From: Trichomonas vaginalis G3
Taxonomy: Eukaryota > Parabasalia > Trichomonadida > Trichomonadidae
Length of the DNA stretch: 64,000 nt
Direction of reading: 5' to 3'
NCBI RefSeq assembly: GCF_026262505.1
Contig: NC_067203.1
Span: 14,396,392-14,460,391, forward strand
The notes below the pieces were generated by a model. That model was given only the letters and a program-made list of their open reading frames with translations. It searched no databases and was not told the origin of the DNA. Made by a program: the position numbers and the translations under genes. Positions 20,185 to 31,400 of this stretch are shown here, one piece after another (position 1 is the stretch's first letter; every line of letters begins with the position of its first letter).

Positions 20185-20850
20185 ATGAATCAAGATCTAA
20201 GTAATATGATAATAGAAACACCAAATCTAAATCCACACAATACATTACCACAATCAGTACGCTTTATTGTTTCATATTCTATTCCAAGTTCGGAGAAAGA
20301 CGGATTATTTATTGTCGGACAAAGATTATTCGTAAATCAACCATTAAGCAAAACTACAACAGAAATTATCAAGGAAATAAGAAACATATTCCCTCAAGAA
20401 ATGGAGAATTACGTTTTATTATTAAAATATAATAATATTTTATTTGAAGATACAACACTTGCAGATATGGAAATTAAAAATGATGCTGTTATAGAGCTTG
20501 AATGCTTAGAGAAAAACAAACAAGTCACACATAATGAAGGATTTTTCTATCTTTACTGGTCAATGCTTCCCATGATGTTCGCAATCTCATTTGGATTAAG
20601 TGGATTAATGGGAAAGTTTGATTTCATTTACAAAGCATCATATGTTCTTGCCAGTTTCTTAATTGGCATTCCTTCGCTGATATTTATGTTTTTAGGTTCA
20701 TCAGAGCTCTTCCCTGTAGTTACAAGGACATCAATTGTTGGAAGATACTGGTTTTGCCAGGATAATCCATGTGATTGCAGCTGCTCCTGCTGCCATCGAC
20801 GCACGTTTTCGGAAATCGAAACACCTCTTGAGGGTTTTGATTCTATCTAA
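20185..20850 (+). CDS. Ubiquitin-like domain membrane protein
   Basis: A 221-residue protein. Residues about 25-112 have a ubiquitin-like pattern (TTTEIIKEIRNIF, then LLLKYNNILFEDTTLADMEI, then AVIELECL). Two hydrophobic segments follow at about 121-145 and 150-173, and then a short tail with a Cys-rich cluster (CQDNPCDCSCSCC). The order ubiquitin-like domain, membrane hairpin, tail resembles HERP/TMUB-type ER proteins linked to protein degradation; that is inference from layout. The Cys cluster may be palmitoylated or bind metal. The start is supported by the Inr. Confidence 0.65.
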   Translation: MNQDLSNMIIETPNLNPHNTLPQSVRFIVSYSIPSSEKDGLFIVGQRLFVNQPLSKTTTEIIKEIRNIFPQEMENYVLLLKYNNILFEDTTLADMEIKNDAVIELECLEKNKQVTHNEGFFYLYWSMLPMMFAISFGLSGLMGKFDFIYKASYVLASFLIGIPSLIFMFLGSSELFPVVTRTSIVGRYWFCQDNPCDCSCSCCHRRTFSEIETPLEGFDSI

Positions 20851-21071
20851 TTATTTTATTTCTTTTTCTTTTTTTCTATTAAAATTTTGTTTTATGTTTT
20901 GGATACTTTTAGATTTAACGTTTATTCATATGCCAGCCATTTATTTATGTAATATCAATAAGGTCATACAATTATATCATTTTAGTCAAAAATTGTTATT
21001 AATTAGAAGATAAATTTATAATACCCTGTAACAATGTTCCAGATAGTGAAACGAATGGCATATTTTTTTAA

Positions 21072-21079
21072 TCATTTTT
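21072..21079 (+). promoter_or_regulatory. Inr that decides the start of the CSA-like gene
   Basis: TCATTTTT ends six bases before the ATG at 21085. Two earlier in-frame ATGs (21034 and 21049) lie upstream of this Inr and would not be in the transcript. Confidence 0.65.
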
Positions 21080-21084
21080 ATATA

Positions 21085-22068
21085 ATGATTGGAGATTTTG
21101 TTATCGATTCTCAATATTCAAATCCTCAATATTCCGGCGGCATTAATTCAATTGATATAGATCCGATTTATAAGACTAAAGTCATTGGAGTAACAGAAAA
21201 TGGAAGATATTTCTGTTATGATCTAAATAAAAGACAAGAAATCTATTCATATCCATGCAAAAATCTATGCTGTATTACAGATGTAGCTATACTTAAAACT
21301 GATGGTGGTATTTTTTGTACCACTGCAGTAGATGGCTATTTACGAATTTATGACATTAATGACGCAAGGAAATCAGCCCAAATGTGTAACTGCCATGGTA
21401 TTGTACGTAGTATATCAGCTTCTCCAAATGAACCAGTTGTAATTGTTAGTTTAAACGAAGGATCAATTCGAATTTTCGATTTACGACAAAGCGTGAACTT
21501 AAATGCGCTAAAAACCGGACGCGATAACCCAGTGACAATAGCCGAATACTCTAAAGACAACAATTTTCTTATTGCTGCAGGAGATACAGATGGAAGATTA
21601 TTTTTGTTTGACATAAGGAATCCAAAAGGTCCATATCAGTTAGATTGGTATCGATCACAAATCACTGACCAGCCAGAAACATTCTCAGCCCATGGATCCG
21701 AAGTTACAACAATAAATTTCTCTTCATCAGGGAGAACATTTCTATCTGCTGATAGAAATGGAGTTATTAGAGAATGGTCATCCGATTCTGGCCTATCAGA
21801 ACTCAACGAATACAGAACTACAGAATATAAAAGATCAACTCGAAGAACTAAACTCGTTTTTCGTGATGATACAATATTTGTTCCAAGTGAAAATGCTGTT
21901 TACGATGTCCAAAATGATAAAAAATTAATTGGACACATTTCAACCGTCAATGGCGTTGTAGAAATCAATGACGGAATTATTTCATACGGAGAAGACAATC
22001 TCATGACAGTATGGAAGCCAAAAGATTCAATTCCTTTCATAGACGATAAATCCGATTGGTCTGATTAA
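21085..22068 (+). CDS. ERCC8: CSA/ERCC8-like WD40 repeat protein
   Basis: CSA is the WD40 substrate receptor of a CUL4-DDB1 ubiquitin ligase in transcription-coupled DNA repair. The start YSGGINSIDIDP matches CSA IHGGGINTLDIEP. WD-type blades follow (GYLRIYDINDARK, GSIRIFDLRQS, GRLFLFDIRNPKG, GVIREWSSDSG, NLMTVWKPK). The distinctive stretch FVPSENAVYDVQNDKKLIGH aligns with CSA FVPYGSTIAVYTVYSGEQ, and the end KSDWSD recalls the WSSSDEEG end of CSA. At 327 residues it is slightly shorter than the human protein (about 396). DIRN in the fourth blade provides a WDxR-type DDB1 contact. The start is chosen from the Inr. Confidence 0.7.
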   Translation: MIGDFVIDSQYSNPQYSGGINSIDIDPIYKTKVIGVTENGRYFCYDLNKRQEIYSYPCKNLCCITDVAILKTDGGIFCTTAVDGYLRIYDINDARKSAQMCNCHGIVRSISASPNEPVVIVSLNEGSIRIFDLRQSVNLNALKTGRDNPVTIAEYSKDNNFLIAAGDTDGRLFLFDIRNPKGPYQLDWYRSQITDQPETFSAHGSEVTTINFSSSGRTFLSADRNGVIREWSSDSGLSELNEYRTTEYKRSTRRTKLVFRDDTIFVPSENAVYDVQNDKKLIGHISTVNGVVEINDGIISYGEDNLMTVWKPKDSIPFIDDKSDWSD

Positions 22069-22207
22069 ATTTATTTTTGTTTGTATTGTTTGTATTGTTT
22101 GTAAATATCATAACATTATTTTTTAAAAGTTTTTAGCATTTTGCTTTAAGATCCAAGGAAAATATTGGATATCAAAGTATAATTCTCATCAAATATCATT
22201 GTAAACT

Positions 22208-25200
22208 ATGAAGAAAAAGTCAGATTTCCATCATGTAAAGGACAACAGAAAGTTCTTCATATTCAGACAGGAAACACAAAAAAATAGTCACAAAAGATTT
22301 TCAAAATTTTTTTTGTCTGAAAATCTTGATCTTTCAATGTTTGATGATGAAACTAATCAACTAATGGAAGATTTAGGATTGACAGGTAGTAATGAGACTT
22401 ATGACTTTGACGTCACTCATACTTTTCAAATTCCAAATTTTTTAGATTCAAATGGTCCATTTGAAAGCATTACATTACCAGTAGGTCCATTTAATTTCAA
22501 AGCCACTGCTACTAAGAATACTGGAAGTGTTCCATTTCTTGATTTTAAGATCAATTTAATCAATCCTCCCGAATCTCCACTTAAAATTACAATTTCAATT
22601 ACAATAAACAACAAAGAGAAGTCAGAAGAAACAGTTTTAGTTAAATCTAACTCAACATTATCAAAGAATTTCGCAGTAATGTACTTTTCAAATTTCATCT
22701 CATTAAGAGCACTGAAAGAAACACCAGGATTTATTACAGATGGAACACTTATCGCTAACATTAAGTTTTCTTCTTCAAATACCGAATCAAATATTTGGGG
22801 AACAGCAACTTCACGAGAATCAACAGGATACGTTGGTCTAGAGAACCAAGGAGCAACATGTTACATGAATAGCATGTTACAAATGCTTTATCACTTACCT
22901 GCTTTCAGACAAATTGTTTATGACCTTCCAACAGCAGAAATTGAAGATCCAGAGAGGTCCATTCCACTTCAACTTCAAATGCTCTTCTATAATCTCGAGT
23001 TTTCGTCGCAAGCTGTCTCTACAAAAGACTTAACAAAATCATTTGGCTGGAAACCGCAAGATATCATGGTCCAACACGACGTACAAGAGTTCAACAGGAT
23101 ACTCATGAGCACTCTCGAAGAAAAACTCAAAGGAACTGAGTCCGAAAAGAAAATTTCTTCTTTGTTCACAGGAAAGAACCAAAATGCCATTCGCTGTGTG
23201 AATATCGACTACGAGTCATTCACAGAGACACCATTTACAGACCTCCAACTCCACGTGCAAGGCAATAGAACACTTGATGAAGCATTTGAAGGATATTTGG
23301 CTGTAGACAGACTGGAAGGATCAAACCAATACAATGTTCCTGGCCACGGAAAACAAGATGCCGACATTTGCATGGAAATTACTGAACTTCCGACAGTTCT
23401 TCAACTTCATTTGAACAGATTCACTTACGATTTCGACAGAGACCAGATTGTTAAGATAAACGACTGGTTCGAATACCCAGAATCAATCGATTTATCAAAA
23501 TACGTAACTAAAAAACAAGAAAACAAGAAAAGTGACAAAGAAGCAAAAAGTGACGAATATATCTCAAAAAGTGACAAAGAGGAAGTAAAAAGTGACAGTC
23601 AAATATATGATTTAGTAGGAGTTTTAGTACATAGTGGAACTAATTACTCCGGGCATTATTATGCGTATATTAAACCAGAAATTGATGGTGATTGGTATGA
23701 ATTCAATGATTCTGTTGTAAGAAAAGCGAAAAAAGACGAAGTTTTCAAGGCGAATTTCGGACAAAATGATGAAGATGACGAAGAAGACGAACCAAAACAG
23801 AAAGTCTTGCCGAAACAGAGATTTTCGAAGAGGAATTTCAGAACGAAAAACATGTTTGACAAAAACAGGAACAAAAGGAAACCAGTGAAGAGAAGGAGAA
23901 CAGTTGATCACTCAGCTTATTTGTTGATTTATGTCAACAGAGACAAACAAAAGGATGTTTACTTAAACGAAAGAAAAGTTCCTCACCATTTAGAAGTTAT
24001 CTTCGAAAAACTCAAAAAAGAAAAAGAACTAAAACAGAAACAACTTCTTCAACAAATTTATGAAACAGATGTCCAAATTTTGACAGATTCTGACATTTCT
24101 GACAACGAAACAAAATATTTTTCTGTCAAAGATGTCAAAAACAAAATCCATGTAAATTTACAACAACCGTCAGAAAAACTTTACGAAACCGTCAAAGAAG
24201 TTTACAAACTTGACAGTTTCACTCTTTGGCAATGTGGTGCCTACGGAAATCCGACGAGAATCATCGAGAAATCTTCAGAAGGAGCAGTCGGAAAATTCAT
24301 GTCAGGAACATCAACGATTTACATCCAAAAAACAGAAGTTTCTGACATTTCTGACCACATTTTGACATTTGTGAAGTCATTTGACGGTTTGACAGTTAAT
24401 TTCGAAGGATCACAAATCATCGAAAAAACGAAAACAGTCAACGATTTGTTTACAAAACCATTTTCAAAAGCATTTATTGAAGAATACGGAGGACACGCAG
24501 TAGAAATCTCTCCAGAAACTGTTTTGACTGCCAACATCATTCATCAAGGAATGATTTTCGTTTTCCAAAACACAAAAGAAACACAAACATCAGAATTATC
24601 AAAGATTTGTGGTTTATTTGATCTCTCTAATTATCAAAATTATTTGGAAATGAAATTTAATTCATTTGAATTAAAAGTGAAGTCAAAAAGTGACAGCGAA
24701 ATAAAATCCATCCAAGTTCCAATGAATATGAGTATTCCTGACATGAAACAGGTTATTAGCCATAAGTTTAATTTAGATTACGACAAAGAAAAAGACACAC
24801 TTTTGATTTTTGAAAAAGAAGAAATTCCATTGAAGCTGAAAAGGAAGACAAACATTGAGTTTTTGAAGAATTCCAATGGAATTGAGTTCGAGTTGATCAA
24901 AGATATCAATGAAAACGAAGAGATTCTTTATCAAAGAATCGAAATTTCTCAAAATTCATTCGAAATTTCACAAAAATTTGTTAAAATTTTGAAGATTAAC
25001 ACAGCAATTCATTCTATCTACGAAATGTTGAAGAAAGAAAACGTTTTAGATCATGAAATGAATGAATACAGGTATTTCACAGTTTGGGGCACATCAATTT
25101 GGGAGTTGTTGAAAGAGAACAACACACTGAATGATGATTCATTAGTTTTGAGAATTGATTTAGTTCCTGAAGATCAAAAACAACTTTTAGAAGAAGAATT

Positions 25201-25501
25201 TTTAGTTCCTTTGTCTCATCCTGACTGTGAAGAGTTTCGTCCAACACTGTTTAAAGTTAAAGAAGGAGGAACAGCTAAGGAAATGAAAGAAAAACTTAAA
25301 TCAATCTACAAAGTTGATGATGTTTCAAAATGGCATTTAGATGCTGTAACAACATTAGCTGGTAAATCTAAAAACGTGACACTTAAAAATGATGACACTT
25401 TAGATGCTTATTTGAAGACTAAATCTCTTGAATTACATGTCTATCACTCTCTTGAAAAACAGACCAATACAAGGAATCACGTCGCCCTCAAAATTTTATA
25501 A
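22208..25501 (+). CDS. USP7: USP7-like ubiquitin-specific protease
   Basis: A deubiquitinating cysteine protease of 1097 residues with the USP7 (HAUSP) order: a MATH/TRAF-like domain at about 65-200, a catalytic domain at about 208-580 and ubiquitin-like modules towards the end. The Cys box is YVGLENQGATCYMN (catalytic Cys218) and the His box is HSGTNYSGHYYAYI (catalytic His483), followed by GDWYEFNDS, which supplies the acidic residue. A lysine/serine/aspartate-rich insert (repeats of KSDKE) precedes the His box. USP7 controls the stability of nuclear proteins and chromatin ligases. The start follows TCATTGTA; a second ATG at 22337 is possible. Confidence 0.88.
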   Translation: MKKKSDFHHVKDNRKFFIFRQETQKNSHKRFSKFFLSENLDLSMFDDETNQLMEDLGLTGSNETYDFDVTHTFQIPNFLDSNGPFESITLPVGPFNFKATATKNTGSVPFLDFKINLINPPESPLKITISITINNKEKSEETVLVKSNSTLSKNFAVMYFSNFISLRALKETPGFITDGTLIANIKFSSSNTESNIWGTATSRESTGYVGLENQGATCYMNSMLQMLYHLPAFRQIVYDLPTAEIEDPERSIPLQLQMLFYNLEFSSQAVSTKDLTKSFGWKPQDIMVQHDVQEFNRILMSTLEEKLKGTESEKKISSLFTGKNQNAIRCVNIDYESFTETPFTDLQLHVQGNRTLDEAFEGYLAVDRLEGSNQYNVPGHGKQDADICMEITELPTVLQLHLNRFTYDFDRDQIVKINDWFEYPESIDLSKYVTKKQENKKSDKEAKSDEYISKSDKEEVKSDSQIYDLVGVLVHSGTNYSGHYYAYIKPEIDGDWYEFNDSVVRKAKKDEVFKANFGQNDEDDEEDEPKQKVLPKQRFSKRNFRTKNMFDKNRNKRKPVKRRRTVDHSAYLLIYVNRDKQKDVYLNERKVPHHLEVIFEKLKKEKELKQKQLLQQIYETDVQILTDSDISDNETKYFSVKDVKNKIHVNLQQPSEKLYETVKEVYKLDSFTLWQCGAYGNPTRIIEKSSEGAVGKFMSGTSTIYIQKTEVSDISDHILTFVKSFDGLTVNFEGSQIIEKTKTVNDLFTKPFSKAFIEEYGGHAVEISPETVLTANIIHQGMIFVFQNTKETQTSELSKICGLFDLSNYQNYLEMKFNSFELKVKSKSDSEIKSIQVPMNMSIPDMKQVISHKFNLDYDKEKDTLLIFEKEEIPLKLKRKTNIEFLKNSNGIEFELIKDINENEEILYQRIEISQNSFEISQKFVKILKINTAIHSIYEMLKKENVLDHEMNEYRYFTVWGTSIWELLKENNTLNDDSLVLRIDLVPEDQKQLLEEEFLVPLSHPDCEEFRPTLFKVKEGGTAKEMKEKLKSIYKVDDVSKWHLDAVTTLAGKSKNVTLKNDDTLDAYLKTKSLELHVYHSLEKQTNTRNHVALKIL

Positions 25502-26191
25502 ATAAATATATTGTTTATTTTTTTTTAAATCGTTATTCAAGATATATTCTCAAAGATAAAGCAAATCTGAATAATATTTATTCTTCCAATAATATAAATG
25601 GACTATAGAATTACATTCTATACAATTATTTATATGGACTCATGCTATTAATCTTCTTTATTCTATAGGTAAATATTTTTCAGCTTTTTAATTCAAAAAT
25701 TCTCGAAAATAAAGCAAATTCAAAATTCAAGATATATTCTCGAAAATAAAGCAAATCTGAATGGTGTTTGTTCTTCCAATATTTAAATAACTTTTGCATG
25801 CCATAAATCCATTGAGATTCAACGCTACGGCATTGAAAGCAAAATAATAAAAATCATTCATTGATAGTTAAAATGTGTAGGCATTGCTTCCAACTTAGCA
25901 AAATAAAGAGAATTATTTATGTTGCATTATAGCAAGTTGTATGTTAAAAAAGATAACAAAATGATAACCTGCTTGCAATTATTATATATATCTCATATTT
26001 ATATAGATTGTGAAAGAATAACAAATTATATATATATATCACACCCTTCAAATAGTTTTGGGATTATGATTCGATAGAAAAAAGGGGCCCAAAAAAATTT
26101 GAATGGTTGGATATATATATATATATATTAAGTCAGAATATTGCTATACAATAGTTTTACAATTCCAATAATTAATGTGTATATTTACTTT
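25502..26191. repeat. Spacer with direct repeats and gene scraps
   Basis: Two direct copies of about 57 bases (25536-25592 and 25726-25782, beginning TTCAAGATATATTCTC), with a partial third at 25698-25720. Between them 25634-25690 resembles the inside of the neighbouring ankyrin gene (compare 26682-26735). TA microsatellites lie at 26025-26040 and 26110-26130. No gene. Confidence 0.6.
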
Positions 26192-27910
26192 TCACTTTAA
26201 AAGACTTATAATATTATTATAGTTTCTTCTGTTTGCAATATCCAATGGGGTATCAAAATCATCATTCCTGATGTTTTTATTGATTTTCCTCAGATTACAG
26301 AGATATTGACAAATTTCATAATTATTTTTCATCACAGCTAAATGAAGAGGAGTATTTCCGTTATTATCCTTTTGATTGATGTCATAATCATACTTCATAA
26401 AGTCTTTGAATGCATCAATGTATCCATTTTCAATAAATATATGGATGAGTAACTGACCTTTTCGAGATGTATAAAATTTATATGCTCCGCATTCAATAAA
26501 ATCTTTTGTTAATTGAATATTTCCGCTGGATGCTGATGTAAGATAAACACTCCCTTTAATTTTTGTTTCACAAGTTGATGCTAAAAATTTATGATAATAA
26601 AGAATTGTTGCCAAATCTCGCTGATCCGATGCTTCTTTAATTATGTAATAAACATCCCAGAATTTCGATTCATTTAGACTCATGCTAGTGATTTTCTTTA
26701 TTCTAGGCAAATATTCTCCAATATTTTTAATAAATTCTTGATTTTCTCTATTTTCGAATTTTAATTCATCAATTCTAGAATCCTTCAATGAGTTTTCTGT
26801 TTTTAATCTTTGTAATTCATTCCTTTGACTTGAGTTTTTATTTTTAAGTTTTTCATTTTCACACTTCAACTTCGGAAGTTCATAATTTATTATGGTATTC
26901 TGTTGGTTAAGTTCTGCTATCTTTGTTTCATTGGTTTTATTAGATTTCTCTAATGAATCAATTTTACTACGTAATTCTGATTTTTCTGATATCAATTTTC
27001 TGTTTTCTTCTATTTGTGAAGAATTTTGTTTCATTAATCTATCGATTTCACTCTTTTGTTCTATATTTTCATTTCTTAGAATTATTAATTCTTCGTTTTG
27101 TTTTGTGTTTTCATTTTTCATTTTTGTTAATTCGGCATTGAATGAAGTATTAATTAGATTAAGTTCTTTAACTGTCTTTTCTAATTCTTGAAATGATTTG
27201 AAATTTGAAATGATTGATGATTGAATATTATTCTTAATATCTTGATCATTCGTTATTGATAATATTTTGATTGATTCGGTGACATATTTGACATCAATGT
27301 ATTCATCATTGAGGAATGATAAAATATCGATGAATGATGGATCTTTGTTGTATAATGAGAATATTAAATCATTCGAATTAACATTTTTGATTTTGAAATG
27401 ATTCAATAACTTCTCTGCAAAATCGAAACCTGCTTCAACAATCGAATCAATCAACTTATCATGATCTATTGAATCAATATTTTCACATATGAAATCCAAT
27501 ATCTTATTATCAAAATCATTTTGATTGCAATATTTGATCTTCCTGAATATATTTTCTAAATTGTACCCGTCATTATTATATCTTTTAGTGTACAATGATT
27601 TTAAGAATTTGCTTTCCATTACTTTTCCTATTTCAAAAAGGTCAAAGATAACACTATCTTCGATTTGTTCTGGAATTTGCAAGCTTAATATCCTTTCAAG
27701 CACTTTGAATGTATTTGAATCATTTATATTTGCCATGCATCTAAATTCATTAAGTGAATGGTTTAAATAATATTGATCTTTTATTTTTCGGAAAATTGCA
27801 GAACCCACGTATATATTTGTTTTGAACATGTAATCATTAATATATATTTTAAGAGAAGGAACTTGACTCGAGTTTAATGACGCAGCTACATCAGCATAAA
27901 TATCGAACAT
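26192..27910 (-). CDS. BTB-like/coiled-coil/ankyrin protein (paralogue 1)
   Basis: A 572-residue protein. Residues 1-100 look BTB-like (LKIYINDYMFKTNIYVGSA), 100-230 are a helical BACK-like part, 235-390 are a long coiled coil rich in N, E, K and Q, and 430-572 hold about four ankyrin repeats (NTPLHLAVMKNNYEICQYL, DTPLDIANRRNYNNIISLL). This layout is one of the expanded trichomonad ankyrin families; the role is unknown, probably protein binding. An Inr-like TCAATTTT lies at 27922-27929. A clear paralogue is at 40471-42165. Confidence 0.8.
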   Translation of the reverse strand: MFDIYADVAASLNSSQVPSLKIYINDYMFKTNIYVGSAIFRKIKDQYYLNHSLNEFRCMANINDSNTFKVLERILSLQIPEQIEDSVIFDLFEIGKVMESKFLKSLYTKRYNNDGYNLENIFRKIKYCNQNDFDNKILDFICENIDSIDHDKLIDSIVEAGFDFAEKLLNHFKIKNVNSNDLIFSLYNKDPSFIDILSFLNDEYIDVKYVTESIKILSITNDQDIKNNIQSSIISNFKSFQELEKTVKELNLINTSFNAELTKMKNENTKQNEELIILRNENIEQKSEIDRLMKQNSSQIEENRKLISEKSELRSKIDSLEKSNKTNETKIAELNQQNTIINYELPKLKCENEKLKNKNSSQRNELQRLKTENSLKDSRIDELKFENRENQEFIKNIGEYLPRIKKITSMSLNESKFWDVYYIIKEASDQRDLATILYYHKFLASTCETKIKGSVYLTSASSGNIQLTKDFIECGAYKFYTSRKGQLLIHIFIENGYIDAFKDFMKYDYDINQKDNNGNTPLHLAVMKNNYEICQYLCNLRKINKNIRNDDFDTPLDIANRRNYNNIISLLK

Positions 27911-28039
27911 TTTGAAATTTGAAAATTGAAAGCTGGTGGTATTTTTTAAAAATTTTTAAACAATTTCACTTCATTTTTCCCCTTCGTGATTGAATCATGC
28001 ACATCTGAAATTGCTTACAATAACATTGAAGATGAAATT

Positions 28040-28262
28040 ATATATAAAACTTTTACTCAATTAAATGAGTATACATGGTTTTTTTAAACGGAAGGTGAAG
28101 TAACACTAAAATCGTTCCTAATAATGAATACGTTTTGTTCTGTTGAAAGTTGTTATGTTTGATGTTTAATTGAGAAAGCATGTCCAACAATACAAACAAG
28201 AAATCTATACTATAACTACATAAACGAATGAATTCTGTCAATATTATATCCGATTTAATCTA
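28040..28262 (-). pseudogene. Decayed duplicate of a VPS13 gene segment
   Basis: The DNA matches, with gaps, the VPS13 gene at about 29000-29215: in the same order it has TGTTCTGTTGA, TTTGATGTTTAA, CGTCCAACAA/TGTCCAACAA, AACAAGAAATC, CATAAACGAATG and GAATTC(T/C)GTCAA. It lies just beyond the end of VPS13 in the same orientation. The intervening parts are deleted and the frame is lost. A 62-codon opening across it is left over from the copy, not a gene. Confidence 0.6.
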
Positions 28263-28454
28263 ATTTGACATTTATTGGAAGAAACAGTAGTTCATTCACT
28301 AACATAAAGAATGACCTTTTATAAATAAATTATTTTTCAATGATTTAAAATTACTCACAAATTAAGATCAATAATAATATAATGAAAACAAACAAGTTCA
28401 TTTTTTATATCAATATAAACAACAAAAAGAATAAAATTAATAATATAAAATAGA

Positions 28455-31400
28455 TTATGAAGTAGAAATGAATAAAACAATTGCACCAGCATGGTCAGAT
28501 TCGACAACTCTAGTTTCACGTGCATAATGCATTGTAATAATCTTTCCATCATTCAAGATTGATTCGACACCTAAAACAGGACAACTCCACTCAACTAAGT
28601 AATCTGGTGACAAACAACAAACGTAATCAATTGTAACAAACACTAAATAGTTGTTCTTGTCAACCATCTTACCGAAGAACATCGGCCTTCCGAGCTTCTT
28701 TTCGATCAATATCTGTTGGCATCTTGATATTTTCTCGTTGTAATTTGTAACAGAATTTGTCAAACAACACAAAGGTAATCTTCTTCTGAACATTGTCACT
28801 GATTGGTTGTTGACTCTCGGCTGTGCAACAATTGATCCAATCACAGCTTTTGTGTTGATAATACATGCCGTGATTTCTTTGGATGGAGAATTCAAAATTT
28901 TTGACAAAAGAGATTCAGTGACATTGAAATTGTTTTGGATAACAAAAACATTTTGTATTGTGTAGTTGTTGAAACAGCCAAGCCATGTAACTCTGTTGTC
29001 GTAGTTGTGTTCTGTTGATAATTCGATTGGAAGGTTCCTAAATTTATCATGATTGATGTTTAACTTAGAACGAACACGTCCAACAACGCCAACCCATTTC
29101 AACAATGTTCCGAGTGTTCCCATGTTTGATAACAAGAAATCCAATCCATTAACTGCATAAACGAATGTAAGTTCGTTTGCAATTTCTTGGAGTGATCCGT
29201 TGAATTCCGTCAAGAAGAAAGCAGGCAAACTAAGTCTCCTTTCGCTCAATGAGATGAAAGGTCTGAATATCGATTGGAACGGATATCTTTGGACGTATTT
29301 GTCTGCATTCGTAATTGACAAATATATATCGAGAGGGAAGATATCTGCCCATGCGATTTTGATCTCATTCGATATTCCGAAACTGCTTCTTGCAGGAGAA
29401 ATAATTGACATCAAGTCTTTCTCGATATCCAATGACAAAAAGAATGAATAAACATCACTCAAAAATTGAGGAACAACATAAACATGGAGAGGCTGCATAA
29501 TCATCGAAATATAAAGTATTTCGTGGCTCTGCAAAACATCTGTCTGGAAAATGAAATGTAAATCAAAGAATGTCCGATTTTCTGATCGAATAATGGCCGG
29601 GTGAGGTGAAGTTTCATTTTGATCGTCAACTGTCATTGAATCTATTTTAAGTCTCAATGAAATGTAGTCATCTTTCATCTCTGACAACAGATCGATCAAA
29701 TTGAAGTTCGCGCACAAAATTTCTCTGAACAAATCATCAATTAAAGAGAAATAAATTGAATTGATAGACAACTGGAATTGTCCGCTTTTAACAAGATTAT
29801 CTTTCTGTATTCCTTCGTTTACAAGAGAGATTCTACATTGTCCTTTCACGTATTTGATGACAATATAAACTTTCCTGTGATCGAATGATTTGTTCAACAT
29901 AATTTGTCTATTCGTGTCATCCAAGGAAATACAGAATTTGCTTTCTTGTAAAACGAAATAAATCTGTTTCGGACCGAATGGTTCTTCATAGGCGAAATCT
30001 TCGAAAGAATTCGGTTGAACCAAAACTTTTTCATCTTCGTTTTCTTGGTAGAAATAGAAAGGAATTGTTAAATCATTAGAAATGATAAAACGACTTTGAT
30101 AAACTTTTCTTAAAGTAACAAAAATAGATGTCAATTCATCTTTGACTTCTATTTCGATGAATTCGAAGTTTCCATCTCTTTTCATCTTAAAAACTGTTTT
30201 CGGAAGAGGCTTTGAAAGAATAATAGTTCTATCGCAATTATCAACACCGATTCCCAATGAATATTTCTTTTCTTTCGATGTGATGTTGAATATTTTCATT
30301 GTTTGTGGTGGGATGAAAAATGACATCAAATCTGCATCAGAAATTTCGCATTTGGGAATCAAAGTTATTCCGTAATCAAGTTTGTTATCTACTCTAATTC
30401 CATCAGTTATAGTAATAGCTATTGTTCTATAGAAATCATTACTTTGGCGTTCACTTTTGTATCTCAAAGAATAATACAAATCATTTGACAAATTTTCCAA
30501 AAACAATTCATCACAAACACCAGCAATTGAAGGGTCAATTGCGTTCTTCAATTGTCTTGACTTCTGGAAGATTTCAAGTGAAATAAGTTTCTGTGTCTTG
30601 AAAGACCACAAAGTGAAGTTTCCTGGTGGTAAAATTTCATTTTCAATTTTCAACTGATTACTTGTAGAATTAAACAAAACAACAGGGGAATAAACAATCA
30701 ATGTTTTGTCTTCTATCACGCAAAACAATGAAATATTCTTGCAGACATAAGCAGGAATGTATTGGATATCCTTGCCAGTGAAATACAACCAGTCATAAGT
30801 TGGATAATTGGTATCATCGTAAGAAGCAGTAATTGAAACATAATTTTTCGATCCGAAATTTGGAATCGGAATTGTTTCACCATAATTAGCCAAAAATTTC
30901 TGGTTGTTGATGTTGTAATGCATGGAATATGGTACTAAGTTCTTCAAAGTGAATTCTTCAGTAATACTTAAAATGTCAAAACCGAAAATATCACTTTTTT
31001 GTTTAGAAATTGTACATGGAACGTAATTATCATCTGAATAAACATCGCATTTATTTGTATTTTCTTTTGGTCCAAGGATTGTTAAATGCGGTTTATTCGT
31101 TGGCATTCTTTTAGAAGAGGCAAAAAAATAAGTACCTGAATAAGGTAGAAGAGATCTAATTTCATGTCTTGGAAGAACACATAAAAATACAAATCCACTG
31201 TTCGTTTTGACATAAATATAAAGGTCAAAACTCAAATCGTTTTTCATGGAGTATTTCGAAGCGAATTCCAACATCATTCCCCCGTTGTACGGATGCTTGG
31301 CAATGACAACACTTTCACTCAAAGAAATCGGATACAAAATATCAGTCGCTCTAAATTTCTTTGATTTGTTATTTATTGTAACAATGATGAAAGAATTCGC

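Noticed and set aside
20735-21013. 92-codon plus-strand opening after the ubiquitin-like gene
   Set aside because: Begins inside the real gene in another frame and continues into spacer.
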